64,000 bases of DNA from NCBI GenBank assembly GCA_004402915.1, contig SORU01000002.1, positions 41,286 through 105,285 of the forward strand. Reading direction: 5' to 3'. Made by a program: the position numbers and the translations under genes. The notes beneath the pieces were generated by a model, which worked only from the letters and a program-made list of their open reading frames with translations, was not told the origin of the DNA and ran no database searches. The DNA comes from Fidelibacterota bacterium MT.SAG.2. Its GTDB lineage: Bacteria; Fidelibacterota; SORT01. Below, piece by piece: positions 18,775 through 31,994 of the stretch. The stretch's first letter is position 1. Each line of letters starts with the position of its first letter.

Positions 18775-21700
18775 TTGGCATATATAAAACCACGACAGGC
18801 GAAGTTTAAAGAAGAATTCACCGAAATAATTATTTCTCTTGCTTCTCCCGATGCAATACTTTCCCGTTCTTACGGTGAAGTGCTTAAACCGGAGACGATA
18901 AATTACCGTACCTATAAACCGGAGAAGGACGGGCTGTTCTGCGAGAAGATCTTCGGTCCGGTCAAAGACTGGGAATGTCACTGCGGAAAATATAAGAGGC
19001 CGCGTTACAAGGGGATCATCTGTGACCGGTGCGGAGTCGAAATAACCCGCAAGAAAGTCCGGAGAGAGCGGATGGGACACATCACTTTAGCGGTACCGAT
19101 AGTCCACATCTGGTATCTCCGCTCGATACCGAGCAAGATCAGCTACGTCTTGGGGATGTCGGTCAAGGAACTCGAAAAGATAGTTTATTATGAGAACCAT
19201 GTTGTTGTAGCTCCCGGCAGGACGACTTTAGACAAAAATCAGCTCCTGACGGAAGAGGAATACAATGAAGTTATTGAGGAGTTCGGCGAAGAGATAGAAG
19301 AAGGCGATGAACCGCTGATAGTTGAAACGGGCGGTGACGCCATCCGAAAAATGCTCTCCATTATAGTGGTGCCGGACCTTATGGCAGAATTGCATGAGAA
19401 GGTTCTTACCGAGACTTCTGTTCAGCGGAAGAATGATGCTCTCAAACGGCTCCGTGTTGTGAAAGCCTTCGCGGAAAAAGAAGGCAAGAAGTTGAACAAA
19501 CCTGCGTGGATGGTGATGAACATCATTCCTGTAATACCTCCGGAACTCAGACCTCTCGTGCCACTTGACGGCGGCAGGTTCGCCACAAGCGACCTTAACG
19601 ATCTTTACCGGCGCGTCATCATACGTAATAATCGTTTGAAGCAGCTCATGGAAATACGCGCTCCCGAGGTCATCTTGAGAAACGAAAAACGGATGCTTCA
19701 GGAAGCGGTGGATTCACTTTTTGATAACTCGCGCAGACGCACAGCGGTGAGAAGCGGCACACGAAGGCTGCTTAAGAGCCTTTCAGATATGCTCAAAGGG
19801 AAACAGGGCAGGTTCCGCCAAAATCTACTCGGTAAACGAGTGGATTATTCGGGACGTTCGGTAATTGTTGTCGGACCGGACTTGCAAATGCATCAATGCG
19901 GATTGCCGAAAGAGATGGCGATAGAGTTATTCAAGCCGTTTATCATCAACAAACTTATTGAGCGCGGCTATCAGAATACAGTCAAGGGCGCAAAAAGAAT
20001 GGTCGAGGGGAAAGACCCCCAAATATGGGATGTCTTAGAAGAGGTGATCGAAGATCATCCCGTTCTTCTCAATCGCGCGCCTACCCTTCACAGGCTCGGA
20101 ATACAGGCATTTCAACCCGTTCTGGTCGAGGGAAGAGCTATTCGAATTCATCCGCTTGTCACTACGGCGTTCAACGCTGACTTTGACGGTGACCAGATGG
20201 CGGTACATATTCCGCTTTCAGTTGAAGCTCAACTCGAAGCCCGCGTGCTGATGCTTTCGAGTCACAACATTCTTTCTCCGGCGCACGGTATGCCGATCGC
20301 GCTGCCTTCGCAGGACATGGTATTGGGATGCTACTATCTGACGAAGACTCTTCCCGGCGCGAAGGGTGAAGGTATGGTTCTCAGCTCTACATCAGAGGCG
20401 ATTATCGCATATGATCATAAAGAGATAGCATTACATGCCATTGTAAAGGTGCGGATGAACGGCGAGCTCGTTGAGACGACCGCTGGCAGGGTTATTTTTA
20501 ACACTGTAGTTCCGGAAACTTTGGAGTATGTGAATAGGGTAGTTACTAAAAAGCATCTTGAAAAGATTGTGGGTGAAGCATTCAGATTGTCTGGTAACTA
20601 TGAGACTGTCAAATTCCTTGACGGGTTGAAGAGACTCGGCTTTGAACATGCGACAATGGGCGGAATCTCTTTCGGTCTCGGTGATGTGGTCATCCCTCCG
20701 GAGAAAGATGCATTGGTGGAATCTGCCCGGAAGCAGGTCGATCAGATCATGGCGCAATACGATGCGGAGATCATTACCGACGGCGAGCGGTATAATAAAG
20801 TGATCGATATTTGGACCACCACGAGTTTGAAGATAGGCGACGCTATGATGACTCACCTCAAGGAAGCGGATCACGGATTTAATCCTGTTTATATGATGTC
20901 CGATTCCGGCGCAAGAGGAAACAAAGAGCAGATCCGGCAGTTAGCCGGTATGCGCGGACTTATGGCGAAACCGCAGAAGAGTCTCACGGGCGGCACCGGT
21001 GAGATCATTGAAAATCCGATCGTATCGAACTTCAAAGAAGGGCTTACAGTACTTGAATACTTTATTTCGACGCATGGCGCGCGAAAAGGACTTGCCGATA
21101 CTGCATTGAAAACAGCCGATGCGGGTTATCTCACAAGACGGTTGGTTGACGTAGCTCAGGATATGGTAATTCTCGAAGAGGATTGCAAAACAATTCGTGG
21201 AATTTCAATCTCTGCTCTTAAAGAAGGTGAAGAGGTCAAAGAGCTTCTTAAGGACAGAGTCCTTGGAAGGGTTTCGCTTGACGACGTTTACGATCCGATA
21301 ACAGAAGAATTTATCGTGGGCGCAGGCAAGGAGATAGTTGAAGCCGTAGCTGATAAGATTGAAAACAGTTCGGTCGAAACAATGTCGATCCGTTCTGCGT
21401 TGACCTGTGAAGCCAAGCGCGGTCTTTGCGTTCGCTGCTATGGCCGAAATCTCACTACAGGGAAGATGGCGAATATCGGGGAGGCAGTCGGTATCATGGC
21501 TGCCCAAAGTATCGGAGAGCCGGGAACACAGCTGACTCTTCGTACATTCCACGTCGGCGGTATCGCAAGCGTCATCGCCGCCAGGACCGAGATGAACGCC
21601 AAGGTAGCGGGAATTATAAAATATGATAAGGGTCTTAAAGTCACAAAGAAGAGGAAAGAGGGAAGAATTGCCCTTACAAGGAATTCCAGGATACATATCA

Positions 21701-23031
21701 TAAACAATGACGGTCAAAATCTTGTGAACTATAACGTTCCTTACGGAGCGGGCGTCCTCAAGAGGGACGGCGCGAAGATAGAAAAGGATGAAGTGATATT
21801 CAAGTGGGACCCGGATATGGATGTAATCCTTGCTCCGGAAGACGGCAAGGTCAAATTCCACGAGATAATCGAGGGACAGACACTGCGCGAGGAATCTGAT
21901 GAAGCGGGTCGTAAACAGCGATTTATCATTGAATCGAGAGACAAAAAACTTTCGCCGAAGATAGAGATATCGGCAAAGGGGAAGAAATCTCCATCGAGCT
22001 CGAGGATCCCTGTCCGTTCACAGCTCATGGTAGTCGATGGACAGACTGTAGTACAGGGCGACATACTTATCAAGAAGCGTCGTGAAAGCAGGAAAGCCGG
22101 CGATATTACCGGCGGTCTTCCGAGAGTTGCGGAACTCTTCGAGGCGAGACAGCCTAAAGAACCCGCCGTCGTGACCGAAATTGACGGTGTCGTGAGTTAC
22201 GGTAAGTTGAAACGAGGTGTGCAGGAGATCTATATCAACGAGGGACATGAAGAAGATGAGAAGAAATATAATATTCCATACGGAAAACATATTCTTGTGC
22301 ATCCGGGTGATATAGTTATTGCCGGCGAGGCATTGTCTGAAGGGTCGATCGTGCCGCAGGATATTCTGAGCATTCTCGGACCGGGTCGAGTTCAAGAGTA
22401 TTTGGTGGATGAGATTCAGGCTGTTTACCGATTCCAAGATGTGCGTATCAACGATAAGCATATTGAGGTCATAGTCAGGCAGATGATGCAGAAGCTCGAA
22501 GTTGAAGATCCGGGCGATACCGATTATCTTGAGGGCGATCGTGTAAATAAGGTTGCCTTCCTTAAAGAGAACATTAAGATGGAAGGGATCGTTGTGATCA
22601 CCGATTCAGGCGACTCCAAAATCGCTGTCGGTGAGATCTTGGATAAAGAACGCTTTAAACAAACCAACGAACGCTTGAAGAAGGTAAAGAAAGCTCCCAT
22701 GAAATCGCGCCCTGCTAAGCAGGCAACATCGAAACCGCTGCTCCTCGGGATTACCAGAGCCTCACTCAACACTGACAGCTTCATCTCCGCAGCTTCATTC
22801 CAGGAGACTACAAGAGTGCTTACGGATGCGGCTGTAGCGAGTAAGGTAGATCCGCTGAGAGGGTTGAAAGAAAACGTTATTATGGGACGATTGATACCTG
22901 CCGGAACAGGAACAATAAACATGAAAGATATGGAACTGATAGTCGACGATGATATTAAAACCGGTGTCAGCGAACAGATATCCGAATTGGAAGAGAAGGA
23001 AGCCGATGGAGTGGAAGAAAAAAGTCTGTAA
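18775..23031 (+). CDS. rpoC: DNA-directed RNA polymerase subunit beta'
   Basis: 1418 aa; '[16 protein letters not shown]'. Confidence 0.98.
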   Translation: MAYIKPRQAKFKEEFTEIIISLASPDAILSRSYGEVLKPETINYRTYKPEKDGLFCEKIFGPVKDWECHCGKYKRPRYKGIICDRCGVEITRKKVRRERMGHITLAVPIVHIWYLRSIPSKISYVLGMSVKELEKIVYYENHVVVAPGRTTLDKNQLLTEEEYNEVIEEFGEEIEEGDEPLIVETGGDAIRKMLSIIVVPDLMAELHEKVLTETSVQRKNDALKRLRVVKAFAEKEGKKLNKPAWMVMNIIPVIPPELRPLVPLDGGRFATSDLNDLYRRVIIRNNRLKQLMEIRAPEVILRNEKRMLQEAVDSLFDNSRRRTAVRSGTRRLLKSLSDMLKGKQGRFRQNLLGKRVDYSGRSVIVVGPDLQMHQCGLPKEMAIELFKPFIINKLIERGYQNTVKGAKRMVEGKDPQIWDVLEEVIEDHPVLLNRAPTLHRLGIQAFQPVLVEGRAIRIHPLVTTAFNADFDGDQMAVHIPLSVEAQLEARVLMLSSHNILSPAHGMPIALPSQDMVLGCYYLTKTLPGAKGEGMVLSSTSEAIIAYDHKEIALHAIVKVRMNGELVETTAGRVIFNTVVPETLEYVNRVVTKKHLEKIVGEAFRLSGNYETVKFLDGLKRLGFEHATMGGISFGLGDVVIPPEKDALVESARKQVDQIMAQYDAEIITDGERYNKVIDIWTTTSLKIGDAMMTHLKEADHGFNPVYMMSDSGARGNKEQIRQLAGMRGLMAKPQKSLTGGTGEIIENPIVSNFKEGLTVLEYFISTHGARKGLADTALKTADAGYLTRRLVDVAQDMVILEEDCKTIRGISISALKEGEEVKELLKDRVLGRVSLDDVYDPITEEFIVGAGKEIVEAVADKIENSSVETMSIRSALTCEAKRGLCVRCYGRNLTTGKMANIGEAVGIMAAQSIGEPGTQLTLRTFHVGGIASVIAARTEMNAKVAGIIKYDKGLKVTKKRKEGRIALTRNSRIHIINNDGQNLVNYNVPYGAGVLKRDGAKIEKDEVIFKWDPDMDVILAPEDGKVKFHEIIEGQTLREESDEAGRKQRFIIESRDKKLSPKIEISAKGKKSPSSSRIPVRSQLMVVDGQTVVQGDILIKKRRESRKAGDITGGLPRVAELFEARQPKEPAVVTEIDGVVSYGKLKRGVQEIYINEGHEEDEKKYNIPYGKHILVHPGDIVIAGEALSEGSIVPQDILSILGPGRVQEYLVDEIQAVYRFQDVRINDKHIEVIVRQMMQKLEVEDPGDTDYLEGDRVNKVAFLKENIKMEGIVVITDSGDSKIAVGEILDKERFKQTNERLKKVKKAPMKSRPAKQATSKPLLLGITRASLNTDSFISAASFQETTRVLTDAAVASKVDPLRGLKENVIMGRLIPAGTGTINMKDMELIVDDDIKTGVSEQISELEEKEADGVEEKSL

Positions 23032-23111
23032 ATTGGCTGAAAAAGGTTGACAATAATGTTTATTCTATTACCTTTAATCGGCTTTACAAGAAACGGATAA
23101 AAAAGGATGAT

Positions 23112-23483
23112 ATGCCGACAATAAGTCAGTTGATTAGAAAAGGTCGTTCGACGAAGAAGAAGAAAACTTCGGCGCCGGCGCTTGCCGGTTCTCCTCAAAA
23201 AAGAGGCGTTTGCACGCGAGTTTACACGACCACTCCGAAGAAACCGAATTCGGCTCTGCGAAAAGTGGCGAGAGTCCGTCTGACAAACGGTTTTGAGGTT
23301 ACCGCCTACATTCCGGGTGAAGGACACAACCTTCAAGAGCACTCTATCGTGCTCATCGAAGGCGGAAGAGTAAAAGACCTTCCGGGAGTCAGGTATCATA
23401 TCATCCGAGGCACGCTCGACACAAGCGGCGTAGATGACAGAAAAACCAGCCGTTCACGATACGGCACAAAAAAACCGAAATAA
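23112..23483 (+). CDS. rpsL: 30S ribosomal protein S12
   Basis: '[12 protein letters not shown]...[40 protein letters not shown]'. Confidence 0.98.
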   Translation: MPTISQLIRKGRSTKKKKTSAPALAGSPQKRGVCTRVYTTTPKKPNSALRKVARVRLTNGFEVTAYIPGEGHNLQEHSIVLIEGGRVKDLPGVRYHIIRGTLDTSGVDDRKTSRSRYGTKKPK

Positions 23484-23489
23484 TAAGAT

Positions 23490-23963
23490 ATGGCTCGAAG
23501 AAGAAGACCTGAAAAACGATTAATACTCCCCGATCCTAGGTTCGGGGATCTGGTGATCAGTAAGTTCATAAACAACCTGATGATGAAGGGTAAAAAGAGC
23601 ATAGCAGAAACGATCTTTTATGACTCTCTCGAGATCATATCAAGTAAGCTCAAAACCGATGCACCGGAAGAGATATTCAAAAAGGCTTTGGAAAACGCCA
23701 CACCAATGTTAGAAGTCCGTTCCCGCAGGATCGGCGGTTCGACCTATCAGGTGCCGATAGAAGTAAACCCGAAGAGAAAACAGGCATTGGCAATGAGATG
23801 GCTTATAGATTTCTCCCGTTTAGGCAATGGCAAGAGCATGGCTATAAAATTAGCGAACGAACTGATCTCTGCCTCGAAGAACGAAGGTCCAACTATTGAA
23901 AAGAAGAAGAACACCCATAAGATGGCTGAGGCGAACAAGGCGTTCGCTCACTTCAGGGTTTAA
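23490..23963 (+). CDS. rpsG: 30S ribosomal protein S7
   Basis: 'MARRRRPEKRLILPDPRFGDLVISKFINNLM'. Confidence 0.98.
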   Translation: MARRRRPEKRLILPDPRFGDLVISKFINNLMMKGKKSIAETIFYDSLEIISSKLKTDAPEEIFKKALENATPMLEVRSRRIGGSTYQVPIEVNPKRKQALAMRWLIDFSRLGNGKSMAIKLANELISASKNEGPTIEKKKNTHKMAEANKAFAHFRV

Positions 23964-23978
23964 GAGAATTTAGGAACA

Positions 23979-26060
23979 ATGAGCTCAAGGCAGGAATTAG
24001 AGAAAGTTCGTAATATAGGCATCATGGCTCACATAGATGCCGGTAAAACAACGACGACTGAGCGGATACTCTTTTATACCGGTAAACTTCACCGGATGGG
24101 CGAGGTGCATGACGGCGCCGCGACCATGGATTGGATGGAGCAGGAAAAAGAGAGAGGCATCACCATCACGAGCGCAGCGACAACCTGCGAGTGGGAAGGC
24201 CACAAAATAAATATCATAGATACACCCGGGCATGTTGATTTCACGATGGAGGTCGAGAGGTCTCTCCGTGTACTTGACGGAGCCGTCGCGCTTTTTTGCG
24301 CTGTAGGGGGAGTCGAACCGCAATCGGAAACGGTTTGGAGCCAGGCGGACAAGTATAAGATACCGCGGATCGCCTTCGTCAATAAGATGGACCGGGTAGG
24401 GGCTGATTTCAAATATGTAGTGGATATGATAAAAGAACGGTTAGGAGCGAATCCGCTTCCTCTTGTGCTGCCTATAGGCGCGGGAGAGATGTTCAACGGT
24501 ATCATCGATCTACTTGAAATGAGAACGGTCATCTACAGCCAAAGTTCGCAGGGTATGACCTTCGATTACGGTGAAATTCCCAACGAGATGTTGGCGGAAG
24601 CCGAAGAGGCGAGAAAGCATCTGATGGAGGAGACCGCCACATTCGATGACAGCCTATTAGAAGATTATCTCGAAGGTAACGAGATCACAGTCGAAAGAGT
24701 GATCGCGGCGTTGAGAAAAGCAACTATCGCCAATCAGGTTGTTCCTGTTATTTGCGGCTCCGCATTCAAGAATCAAGGCGTTCAGCGTCTTTTGGACGCA
24801 GTTAATCATTTTCTTCCTTCTCCTCTTGATGTACCTCCGACAATCGGTCATCACCCGTATTCGGATGATGAGGTCGAGCGTAAACCGAGCGATGACGAAC
24901 CGTTCACCGCTTTGGCTTTTAAGATAGTTACCGATCCGTTCGTAGGGCGATTAACCTATGTTCGTGTTTATTCCGGTGTCATAGAAAAGGGCCAGCACGT
25001 ATACAATAACACTACAGGCAAGAAAGAGCGTATAAGCAGAATACTTCTTATGCATGCCAATAAGAGAGAGGATCTGAAGATCGCCAGCACAGGCGATATT
25101 TGCGCGATGGTCGGACTTAACAAGACTAAAACAGGGGACACTATCAGCGAAAAGGATCATCCGATAATCCTTGAATCGATGAATTTCCCCGAGCCGGTCA
25201 TATCGGTTGCAATAGAACCTGTATCCAAGGCGGATCAGGATTCCCTTTCGACCGGATTGACAAAACTCTCGGAAGAAGACCCGACATTCAGGATAAAGAC
25301 CAACGAAGATACGGGACAGACAATAATTTCGGGTATGGGTGAACTTCACCTCGAGATTCTCGTTGACAGGCTTCTTAGAGAATTCAAGGTAGCAGCGAAA
25401 GTCGGTCGTCCGCAGGTCGCGTACAAAGAATCTATCACCAAACTGGTGGAAGCGGAAGGTAAATTCGTGCGTCAGAGCGGCGGCAGAGGACAGTACGGAC
25501 ATTGTAATATTATACTCGAACCGAGTGAACCGGGCAAAGAATTTGAATTTATAAATAAGATAGTCGGCGGATCGATTCCGAAAGAATATATTTCGTCGGT
25601 TGCAAAAGGGATCGAAGAAGCGATGTCGAACGGCGTGATAGCGGGTTTCCCGCTTATTGACGTGAAGGTCACATTGGTTGACGGTTCTTATCATGATGTT
25701 GATTCCTCTGAGATAGCATTCAAGGTAGCAGGTTCCATGGCATTGAAATCAGGAGCGAAGAAAGCGTCTCCGATCCTGTTAGAACCTATTATGGCAGTTG
25801 AGTCGGTCACTCCCGACGAATATCTCGGCGATGTGGTAGGCGACATTACCGCCCGCAGAGGAAAAATACTAAGTATGACTCCACGTAACAAGGTGCAGGT
25901 GGTTGCGGCAACCGTACCGCTTGCTAAAATGTTCGGATATGCGACGGATCTTAGATCTATGACACAGGGGAGAGCGGTATTCAGTATGCAATTTTCCCAT
26001 TACGAGAAGATGCCGAAACAGGTTGAGGAAAAGATCCTCGAAACTATAGGCGCGGCATAG
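23979..26060 (+). CDS. fusA: Elongation factor G
   Basis: '[58 protein letters not shown]'. Confidence 0.98.
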   Translation: MSSRQELEKVRNIGIMAHIDAGKTTTTERILFYTGKLHRMGEVHDGAATMDWMEQEKERGITITSAATTCEWEGHKINIIDTPGHVDFTMEVERSLRVLDGAVALFCAVGGVEPQSETVWSQADKYKIPRIAFVNKMDRVGADFKYVVDMIKERLGANPLPLVLPIGAGEMFNGIIDLLEMRTVIYSQSSQGMTFDYGEIPNEMLAEAEEARKHLMEETATFDDSLLEDYLEGNEITVERVIAALRKATIANQVVPVICGSAFKNQGVQRLLDAVNHFLPSPLDVPPTIGHHPYSDDEVERKPSDDEPFTALAFKIVTDPFVGRLTYVRVYSGVIEKGQHVYNNTTGKKERISRILLMHANKREDLKIASTGDICAMVGLNKTKTGDTISEKDHPIILESMNFPEPVISVAIEPVSKADQDSLSTGLTKLSEEDPTFRIKTNEDTGQTIISGMGELHLEILVDRLLREFKVAAKVGRPQVAYKESITKLVEAEGKFVRQSGGRGQYGHCNIILEPSEPGKEFEFINKIVGGSIPKEYISSVAKGIEEAMSNGVIAGFPLIDVKVTLVDGSYHDVDSSEIAFKVAGSMALKSGAKKASPILLEPIMAVESVTPDEYLGDVVGDITARRGKILSMTPRNKVQVVAATVPLAKMFGYATDLRSMTQGRAVFSMQFSHYEKMPKQVEEKILETIGAA

Positions 26061-26076
26061 TCCGGTGAAGCAATTA

Positions 26077-27293
26077 AACCAGGAGGAGATCGATGGCTAA
26101 GGAAAAGTTTGAGAGGACAAAGCCACACGTAAATGTCGGTACTATCGGTCACGTTGACCATGGAAAGACGACGTTGACCTCGGCGATCACAATGTATTTG
26201 AGTAAGAAAGGACTGGCTGACGCCCGTACCTTCGATTCTATTGATAACGCTCCTGAAGAGCGTGAAAGAGGGATCACCATAGCCACGGCGCACGTCGAGT
26301 ATGAAACGGAAGCTCGTCATTACGCTCATGTTGACTGTCCCGGTCATGCCGACTATATAAAGAACATGATAACGGGTGCCGCTCAGATGGACGGCGCTAT
26401 CCTTGTGGTCTCCGCAGCTGACGGTCCGATGCCTCAGACTCGCGAGCATGTGCTTCTTGCCCGCCAGGTCAACGTTCCTTCTATTGTAGTGTATCTGAAC
26501 AAGATCGATATGGTCGACGATCCCGAACTGATAGAGTTGGTGGAACTCGAGTTAAGAGAGCTTCTCTCCAAGTATGAGTTCCCGGGCGATGAAATACCTA
26601 TCATTAAAGGGAGCGCACTCGAGGCGCTCAACAATCCCGATGACGCCGAGAAGACGAAGAGCTTACAGGAGTTGTTGGATGCGATTGATAATTACATTCC
26701 GATCCCTGAGCGTGAGATCGACAAACCCTTTTTAATGCCTGTCGAGGATGTATTCTCCATAACGGGTAGAGGAACTGTAGGCACAGGCAGGATAGAGCGT
26801 GGAGTTGTTACGGTAGGCGAAGAGATGGAGATGGTCGGTCTTAACGCCGAAGGAAAGACTACTATCACGGGCGTAGAGATGTTCCGTAAGCTTCTCGACA
26901 GAGGCGAGGCAGGCGATAACGTCGGTCTCCTGATGCGTGGAGTCGACAAGGATTATCTGAAACGCGGAATGGTCATAGCCAAACCCGGCAGCATTACTCC
27001 TCATACGAAGTTCAAGGCTGAGGTATATATCTTGTCGAAAGACGAGGGCGGCCGTCACACACCTTTCTTCAAGGGCTACAGACCGCAGTTTTATTTTAGG
27101 ACAACCGATGTGACCGGTTTGGTCGAGCTTCCCGAAGGCACGGAGATGGTAATGCCGGGTGACAGTCTGAGTCTTGAGATCGAGTTAATAATGCCTATAG
27201 CGATGGATAAGGAGTTGCGTTTCGCCATCCGTGAAGGTGGACATACGGTCGGAGCGGGTGTCGTAACGGAGGTGATAAAGTAGTTGATGTATT
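26077..27293 (+). repeat. Exact long repeat containing tuf copy 2
   Basis: Matches 10009-11225. Confidence 0.85.
26093..27283 (+). CDS. tuf: Elongation factor Tu (copy 2)
   Basis: 396 aa, identical translation to copy 1. Confidence 0.98.
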   Translation: MAKEKFERTKPHVNVGTIGHVDHGKTTLTSAITMYLSKKGLADARTFDSIDNAPEERERGITIATAHVEYETEARHYAHVDCPGHADYIKNMITGAAQMDGAILVVSAADGPMPQTREHVLLARQVNVPSIVVYLNKIDMVDDPELIELVELELRELLSKYEFPGDEIPIIKGSALEALNNPDDAEKTKSLQELLDAIDNYIPIPEREIDKPFLMPVEDVFSITGRGTVGTGRIERGVVTVGEEMEMVGLNAEGKTTITGVEMFRKLLDRGEAGDNVGLLMRGVDKDYLKRGMVIAKPGSITPHTKFKAEVYILSKDEGGRHTPFFKGYRPQFYFRTTDVTGLVELPEGTEMVMPGDSLSLEIELIMPIAMDKELRFAIREGGHTVGAGVVTEVIK

Positions 27294-27501
27294 TAATTAA
27301 TGATATAGATCAGGTGGCGGTCGGGGCAAGCCCCAACTCGCACGGGGAGTTAACGTCTTTGCGAGGAGTGCAACGACGTGGCAAACTCGAAATTGAACAT
27401 ACCGGAAGACTCTTTACACACCCCGTCTTCTCGATACCTTCGTATCTCGAATCCACCCCTCTTGATAGAGGGGAATATTCGTGGTCAGGACAAGGATTAT
27501 A

Positions 27502-27810
27502 ATGGCTGGACAAACAATAAGAATAAGACTCAAAGCGTATGACTATACATTGGTCGATAAATCTACCGCATTGATAATGAAAACGGCGAGGTCAACCGGA
27601 GCTGTAGTTTCCGGACCGATTCCGCTTCCAACCCGCAGGACGATTTATACGGTGTTACGCTCACCTCACGTTAACAAAAAATCAAGAGAGCAGTTCCAGA
27701 CAAAGATACATAAGCGTCTACTTGATATATTGAACTCCACACCGAAGACGGTCGATGCGTTGATGAAGCTCGATCTTCCATCGGGTGTAGATATCGAGAT
27801 AAAGGTCTAA
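27502..27810 (+). CDS. rpsJ: 30S ribosomal protein S10
   Basis: '[44 protein letters not shown]'; start corrected from ORF 27481. Confidence 0.97.
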   Translation: MAGQTIRIRLKAYDYTLVDKSTALIMKTARSTGAVVSGPIPLPTRRTIYTVLRSPHVNKKSREQFQTKIHKRLLDILNSTPKTVDALMKLDLPSGVDIEIKV

Positions 27811-27812
27811 GC

Positions 27813-28451
27813 ATGGCGGGAATCATCGGAAAGAAATTAGGAATGACGCGGTTCTTCACTGAAGAGGGCAAGAGTTTCCCTGTCACATTGGTTGAAGCGG
27901 GACCGTGCGTCGTTACTCAGATAAAGACAGTTGAAATTGACGGCTATGATGCCGTTCAGGTAGGTTATTTCTCGAGGAAGGAATCAAAGACCAATAAGTC
28001 AATTCTCGGAATTTTCAAAAAAGCAAACGTAGAGACCAGACAGGGATTGACAGAATTCAGAGGTCAGCTTACTATAACCGACGGGGAAGAGGAAAAACCG
28101 GTTGAAGTCGGCTCGGAGCTAACGATCGACCAGTTCAAAGCGGGTGAAAAAGTCCGTATCAGGGGTAAGTCAAAAGGGAAAGGATTTGCCGGAGTGGTGA
28201 AGAGATATCACTTCAAGGGCGGACCGGGTTCTCATGGACAGGGTGACAAATTGCGGTCGCGTGGTTCGGTAGGAGCAAGTTCGTATCCGTCGAGAGTAAT
28301 CAAGGGAATGAAGATGGCGGGCAGAATGGGCGGCGAAAACAGAACTCTTCGCGATGTTCAGATACTCGAGATAGACAGAGAGAAGAATTTATTAGTATTG
28401 AAGGGACCGATACCGGGAGCCATTAATTCTACTATAAGAATTTGGAATTAG
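27813..28451 (+). CDS. rplC: 50S ribosomal protein L3
   Basis: 'MAGIIGKKLGMTRFFTEEGKSFPVTLVEAGPCVVTQIKT'. Confidence 0.98.
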   Translation: MAGIIGKKLGMTRFFTEEGKSFPVTLVEAGPCVVTQIKTVEIDGYDAVQVGYFSRKESKTNKSILGIFKKANVETRQGLTEFRGQLTITDGEEEKPVEVGSELTIDQFKAGEKVRIRGKSKGKGFAGVVKRYHFKGGPGSHGQGDKLRSRGSVGASSYPSRVIKGMKMAGRMGGENRTLRDVQILEIDREKNLLVLKGPIPGAINSTIRIWN

Positions 28452-28452
28452 A

Positions 28453-29112
28453 ATGAGAGTAAACGTACTTACGGCAGGCGGCGAAGACAGCGGAAAGAAG
28501 ATCAATCTCAATCCGTTGGTTTTCGAAGTGGAGCCGAGCAAGAATGCAATTTTCTCTTCGGTTGTCGCTGAGATGTGGCATCTGAAGCAGGGTTCACGAG
28601 CCACGAAGAGCAAAGGCCAAGTAAAGGTAAGCGGGAGAAAACCCTGGCGCCAGAAAGGCACAGGACGGGCAAGAGTAGGAACTTTGGGCTCTCCGATCTG
28701 GAGAAGCGGCGGTCATACGTTTGCGATCAAACCCGGCGTACGCGCTCACAAGGTAAATAAGAAGGTCAAGCAGCTTGCGCGGAAAAGCGCATTTTCGGTT
28801 CACGCAAAGGCGGGTACTTTAAAGGTCGTGGAAGAGTTGAAATTTGAAACCAATAAAACCAGCCAGATGCGCGCGCTTCTGAAGAATCTTGGTATTGACG
28901 GCGTCAACAGCTTATTGATACTGAAGGAACTCGACGAGAATATACTGCTTTCGGCGAGGAATATTCCGAACATTATGGTTGTCACAGCAGGCAACAGTTC
29001 CACGTTAGACCTCGTGAGTTCAAGGAAAGTTATTTTAGAATCGGGAGCTGTCGAAATTTTAAATAATATGTTTGTCAAGAAAGAAAAAGACTCCAAAGGA
29101 GATCCTGAATGA
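28453..29112 (+). CDS. rplD: 50S ribosomal protein L4
   Basis: 'GRKPWRQKGTGRARVGTLGSPIWRSGGHTF'. Confidence 0.98.
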   Translation: MRVNVLTAGGEDSGKKINLNPLVFEVEPSKNAIFSSVVAEMWHLKQGSRATKSKGQVKVSGRKPWRQKGTGRARVGTLGSPIWRSGGHTFAIKPGVRAHKVNKKVKQLARKSAFSVHAKAGTLKVVEELKFETNKTSQMRALLKNLGIDGVNSLLILKELDENILLSARNIPNIMVVTAGNSSTLDLVSSRKVILESGAVEILNNMFVKKEKDSKGDPE

Positions 29113-29423
29113 GCGGATCAATTGTAATGGTGCCGATAATCACTGAGAAGATGCATAATCTTCAGGAGTCAAACAACAGTTACGCTTTCAAGGTGTTACC
29201 GAGCAGTAATAAACTTGAGATAAAAAAAGCGGTGGAAGAACGATTCGGTGTTCACGTGAAACATGTGAGGACGATGAATCTCAAAGGAAAAAGCAGGATA
29301 ATGTCTGTCAGAAGCGGTGGAAGAGTTATCCGCACTTCGGGAAAAAAGTCGAACTGGAAGAAAGCCATAGTAACGCTTCTGTCCGGTGAGACACTTGATA
29401 TTTATGGAAACGAACCATCTTAA
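29109..29423 (+). CDS. rplW: 50S ribosomal protein L23
   Basis: 'VPIITEKMHNLQESNNSYAFKVLPSSNKLEIKKAVEERFGVHVKHVRTM'. Confidence 0.96.
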   Translation: MSGSIVMVPIITEKMHNLQESNNSYAFKVLPSSNKLEIKKAVEERFGVHVKHVRTMNLKGKSRIMSVRSGGRVIRTSGKKSNWKKAIVTLLSGETLDIYGNEPS

Positions 29424-29440
29424 TTTGAGACATGGATTAG

Positions 29441-30265
29441 ATGCCGATTAAACAATATAAACCGACGACTCCCGCTCAAAGGTATAAAACTACCTCGACT
29501 TTTGACGAGATAACGAAAACAGAGCCTGAGAAGAGTCTTGTCACAGTTTTGAAGAAAACGGGCGGCAGGAACAATAACGGGCGAATTACCTCCCGCAGAC
29601 GGGGCGGCGGTCATAAGCGCAGATACCGTATTATCGATTTCAGAAGGGATAAGACTGGGATTCCGGCTAAGGTAGCGTCTATCGAATATGATCCGAACAG
29701 ATCCGCGAGGATCGCACTGCTCTTTTATGCGGACGGGGAGAAACGGTACATTCTTTATCCTGTCGGAATGAAGGTTGGCGACAGTGTGCAGTCGGGCACA
29801 GGCGCTCCGTTGAAACCGGGTAATTCACTTGCGATGGAAGATATTCCCACCGGTACAATGGTGCATAATGTCGAGATGACTCTCGGAAAAGGGGGACAGG
29901 CTGTCCGAAGCGCGGGCACATCCGCTCAGCTGATGGCTAAAGAAGGCGGTTATGTCACACTGAAGATGCCTTCAGGCGAAATTCGTATGCTTCGAAAAGA
30001 GTGTGTCGCTACGATCGGACAGGTGGGGAACAGAGATCATGAACTTATAGTAATCGGTAAAGCAGGACGCTCCCGCTGGTTAGGCAGAAGACCTAAGGTT
30101 CGCGGTGTCGCGATGAACCCTGTTGACCATCCGATGGGTGGTGGCGAAGGAAAATCTTCAGGAGGAAGACATCCCGTTTCACCGTGGGGAAAACCCTCGA
30201 AGGGAGGGAAAACCCGCAGAAAGAAGCTGTCGGATAAATTGATCATTAAGAGAAGGACAAAGTAG
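29441..30265 (+). CDS. rplB: 50S ribosomal protein L2
   Basis: '[28 protein letters not shown]...[19 protein letters not shown]'. Confidence 0.98.
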   Translation: MPIKQYKPTTPAQRYKTTSTFDEITKTEPEKSLVTVLKKTGGRNNNGRITSRRRGGGHKRRYRIIDFRRDKTGIPAKVASIEYDPNRSARIALLFYADGEKRYILYPVGMKVGDSVQSGTGAPLKPGNSLAMEDIPTGTMVHNVEMTLGKGGQAVRSAGTSAQLMAKEGGYVTLKMPSGEIRMLRKECVATIGQVGNRDHELIVIGKAGRSRWLGRRPKVRGVAMNPVDHPMGGGEGKSSGGRHPVSPWGKPSKGGKTRRKKLSDKLIIKRRTK

Positions 30266-30268
30266 GGT

Positions 30269-30556
30269 ATGCCAAGGTCAGTAAAAAAAGGACCGTATGT
30301 GGACGAACGGCTTTTAAAGAGAATCACGGAGTTGAACAAGACTCGCGGTAAAAAGGTCATTCAGACCTGGTCGCGCAGAACGACGATCCCACCGGATTTC
30401 GTGGGACATACGATCGCAGTGCATAACGGAATGAAGTTTATCCCCGTATATATATCGGAAAATATGGTAGGACACAAGCTGGGCGAGTTTTCACCGACAC
30501 GCACATTCAGAGGTCACGCAGGCAGCAGCAAAGATTCATCATCAAGGGTACGATAA
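30269..30556 (+). CDS. rpsS: 30S ribosomal protein S19
   Basis: '[19 protein letters not shown]...[12 protein letters not shown]'. Confidence 0.98.
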   Translation: MPRSVKKGPYVDERLLKRITELNKTRGKKVIQTWSRRTTIPPDFVGHTIAVHNGMKFIPVYISENMVGHKLGEFSPTRTFRGHAGSSKDSSSRVR

Positions 30557-30559
30557 AAA

Positions 30560-30925
30560 TTGAACGCTAAAGCAATTAAAAAATATTCAAGACAAGGACC
30601 ACGCAAGGTTCGCCTGTTGGCAGACCTGATTCGGGGCAAGAATGTGGAAACGGCAATAAATATTCTTCATTTTTCTAAAAAGAAAGCGGCAACGGAATTA
30701 GAGAAAACAGTACGCAGCGCAATAGCCAACCTCGTAAACTTAGAGGGTGGAGATGTAGATCCGGAGAAGTTGTTCGTCAAGGAGGTCTATATCGACGGGG
30801 GACCGTCAATCAAGCGATTCCGTCCGAGAGCGATGGGCAGGGCGACACCGATATTGAAGAGAACTGCTCATATGACCGTAATTGTTGCAACCCAGGATGA
30901 ACGCAAAAAAGGAGTAAGGGCTTAA
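30560..30925 (+). CDS. rplV: 50S ribosomal protein L22
   Basis: '[29 protein letters not shown]'. Confidence 0.97.
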   Translation: MNAKAIKKYSRQGPRKVRLLADLIRGKNVETAINILHFSKKKAATELEKTVRSAIANLVNLEGGDVDPEKLFVKEVYIDGGPSIKRFRPRAMGRATPILKRTAHMTVIVATQDERKKGVRA

Positions 30926-30927
30926 GT

Positions 30928-31578
30928 ATGGGACAAAAAGTACATCCGATAGGGTTCAGGCTCGGTTATATAAAGACCTGGGATTCCCACTGGTTCGATG
31001 AAAAGAATTTTGCCGAAAAACTGAACGAAGATATAATGCTGAGGCGTTATGTGAACAAGCGTCTCGATAAAGCGGCGGTTTCAAAAGTCAGGATTGAGCG
31101 AACCAATAAGAGGATAACGATAACGATCCACACGGCGAGACCGGGCATAGTTATAGGCAGCAAGGGGACTGAGGTCAATAAGCTCCGCGAAGAACTCAGA
31201 AAGCTGACTGACCGGGAAGTGCAGATCAATGTCAGCGAGATCAAACGTCCGGAACTCGACGCATTTCTCGTTGCGCAAAACATCGCGAAACAGTTGGAAG
31301 AAAAAGTCTCTTACAGAAGAGCGATAAAGAAAACTATTCAGTCGACTATGAGAATGGGCGCATTGGGAATTAAAATTGGAGCAGGCGGAAGACTCGGAGG
31401 CGCCGAGATGGGCAGAAGAGAACGGTTTCAGGAAGGCAGAGTTCCGCTGCATACATTGCGCGCCGATATTGATTACGCCAGCGTAACAGCCTTCACGACC
31501 TACGGTTGTGTAGGTGTAAAGGTTTGGATCTACAGCGGTGAGGCGCAGCCGTTAAGAAGAATTGAGAAGAAAGATTAG
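30928..31578 (+). CDS. rpsC: 30S ribosomal protein S3
   Basis: '[23 protein letters not shown]...[11 protein letters not shown]'. Confidence 0.98.
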   Translation: MGQKVHPIGFRLGYIKTWDSHWFDEKNFAEKLNEDIMLRRYVNKRLDKAAVSKVRIERTNKRITITIHTARPGIVIGSKGTEVNKLREELRKLTDREVQINVSEIKRPELDAFLVAQNIAKQLEEKVSYRRAIKKTIQSTMRMGALGIKIGAGGRLGGAEMGRRERFQEGRVPLHTLRADIDYASVTAFTTYGCVGVKVWIYSGEAQPLRRIEKKD

Positions 31579-31992
31579 ATGTTAGAGCCGAGGAAAGTAA
31601 AACACAGGAAACATCATCGCGGTAAAAGAACCGGATTGGCATATCGCGGTTCAACAGTAGCTTTTGGTACCTATGGCTTGAAGGCGCTCGAGGCTGCATG
31701 GATAACGGGGAGACAGATCGAAGCGGCGCGTGTCGCAATAACCCGAAAGGTCAAAAGACACGGCAAGCTCTGGATACGGATATTCCCCGATAAACCCGTG
31801 ACACAGAAACCCGCCGAAACCAGAATGGGCAAAGGTAAGGGTTCGCCGGAATACTTCGTGGCGGTGGTGAAGCCGGGAAGGATTCTGTTCGAGATAGACG
31901 GTGTTGACGAAAAATTGGCGCATGAAGCATTCAGACTTGGGCAGCATAAACTGCCGATAAAAACAAAAATAGTTAAGAGGGTAGAAGTGTAG
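31579..31992 (+). CDS. rplP: 50S ribosomal protein L16
   Basis: '[38 protein letters not shown]'. Confidence 0.98.
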   Translation: MLEPRKVKHRKHHRGKRTGLAYRGSTVAFGTYGLKALEAAWITGRQIEAARVAITRKVKRHGKLWIRIFPDKPVTQKPAETRMGKGKGSPEYFVAVVKPGRILFEIDGVDEKLAHEAFRLGQHKLPIKTKIVKRVEV

Positions 31993-31994
31993 CG

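Noticed and set aside
21205-21861. 218-aa minus-strand ORF inside rpoC (and similar ORFs inside rpoB/rpoC)
   Set aside because: Antisense artefacts; high Cys/Phe/His composition typical of non-coding frames.
24951-25694. 247-aa minus-strand ORF inside fusA
   Set aside because: Third-position shadow of fusA codon bias; no recognisable domain and entirely inside a conserved gene.
27284-27502. 72-aa ORF between tuf copy 2 and rpsJ
   Set aside because: Covers family-A/B intergenic repeats ('LTSLRGVQRRGK', '[11 protein letters not shown]'); not a plausible protein.
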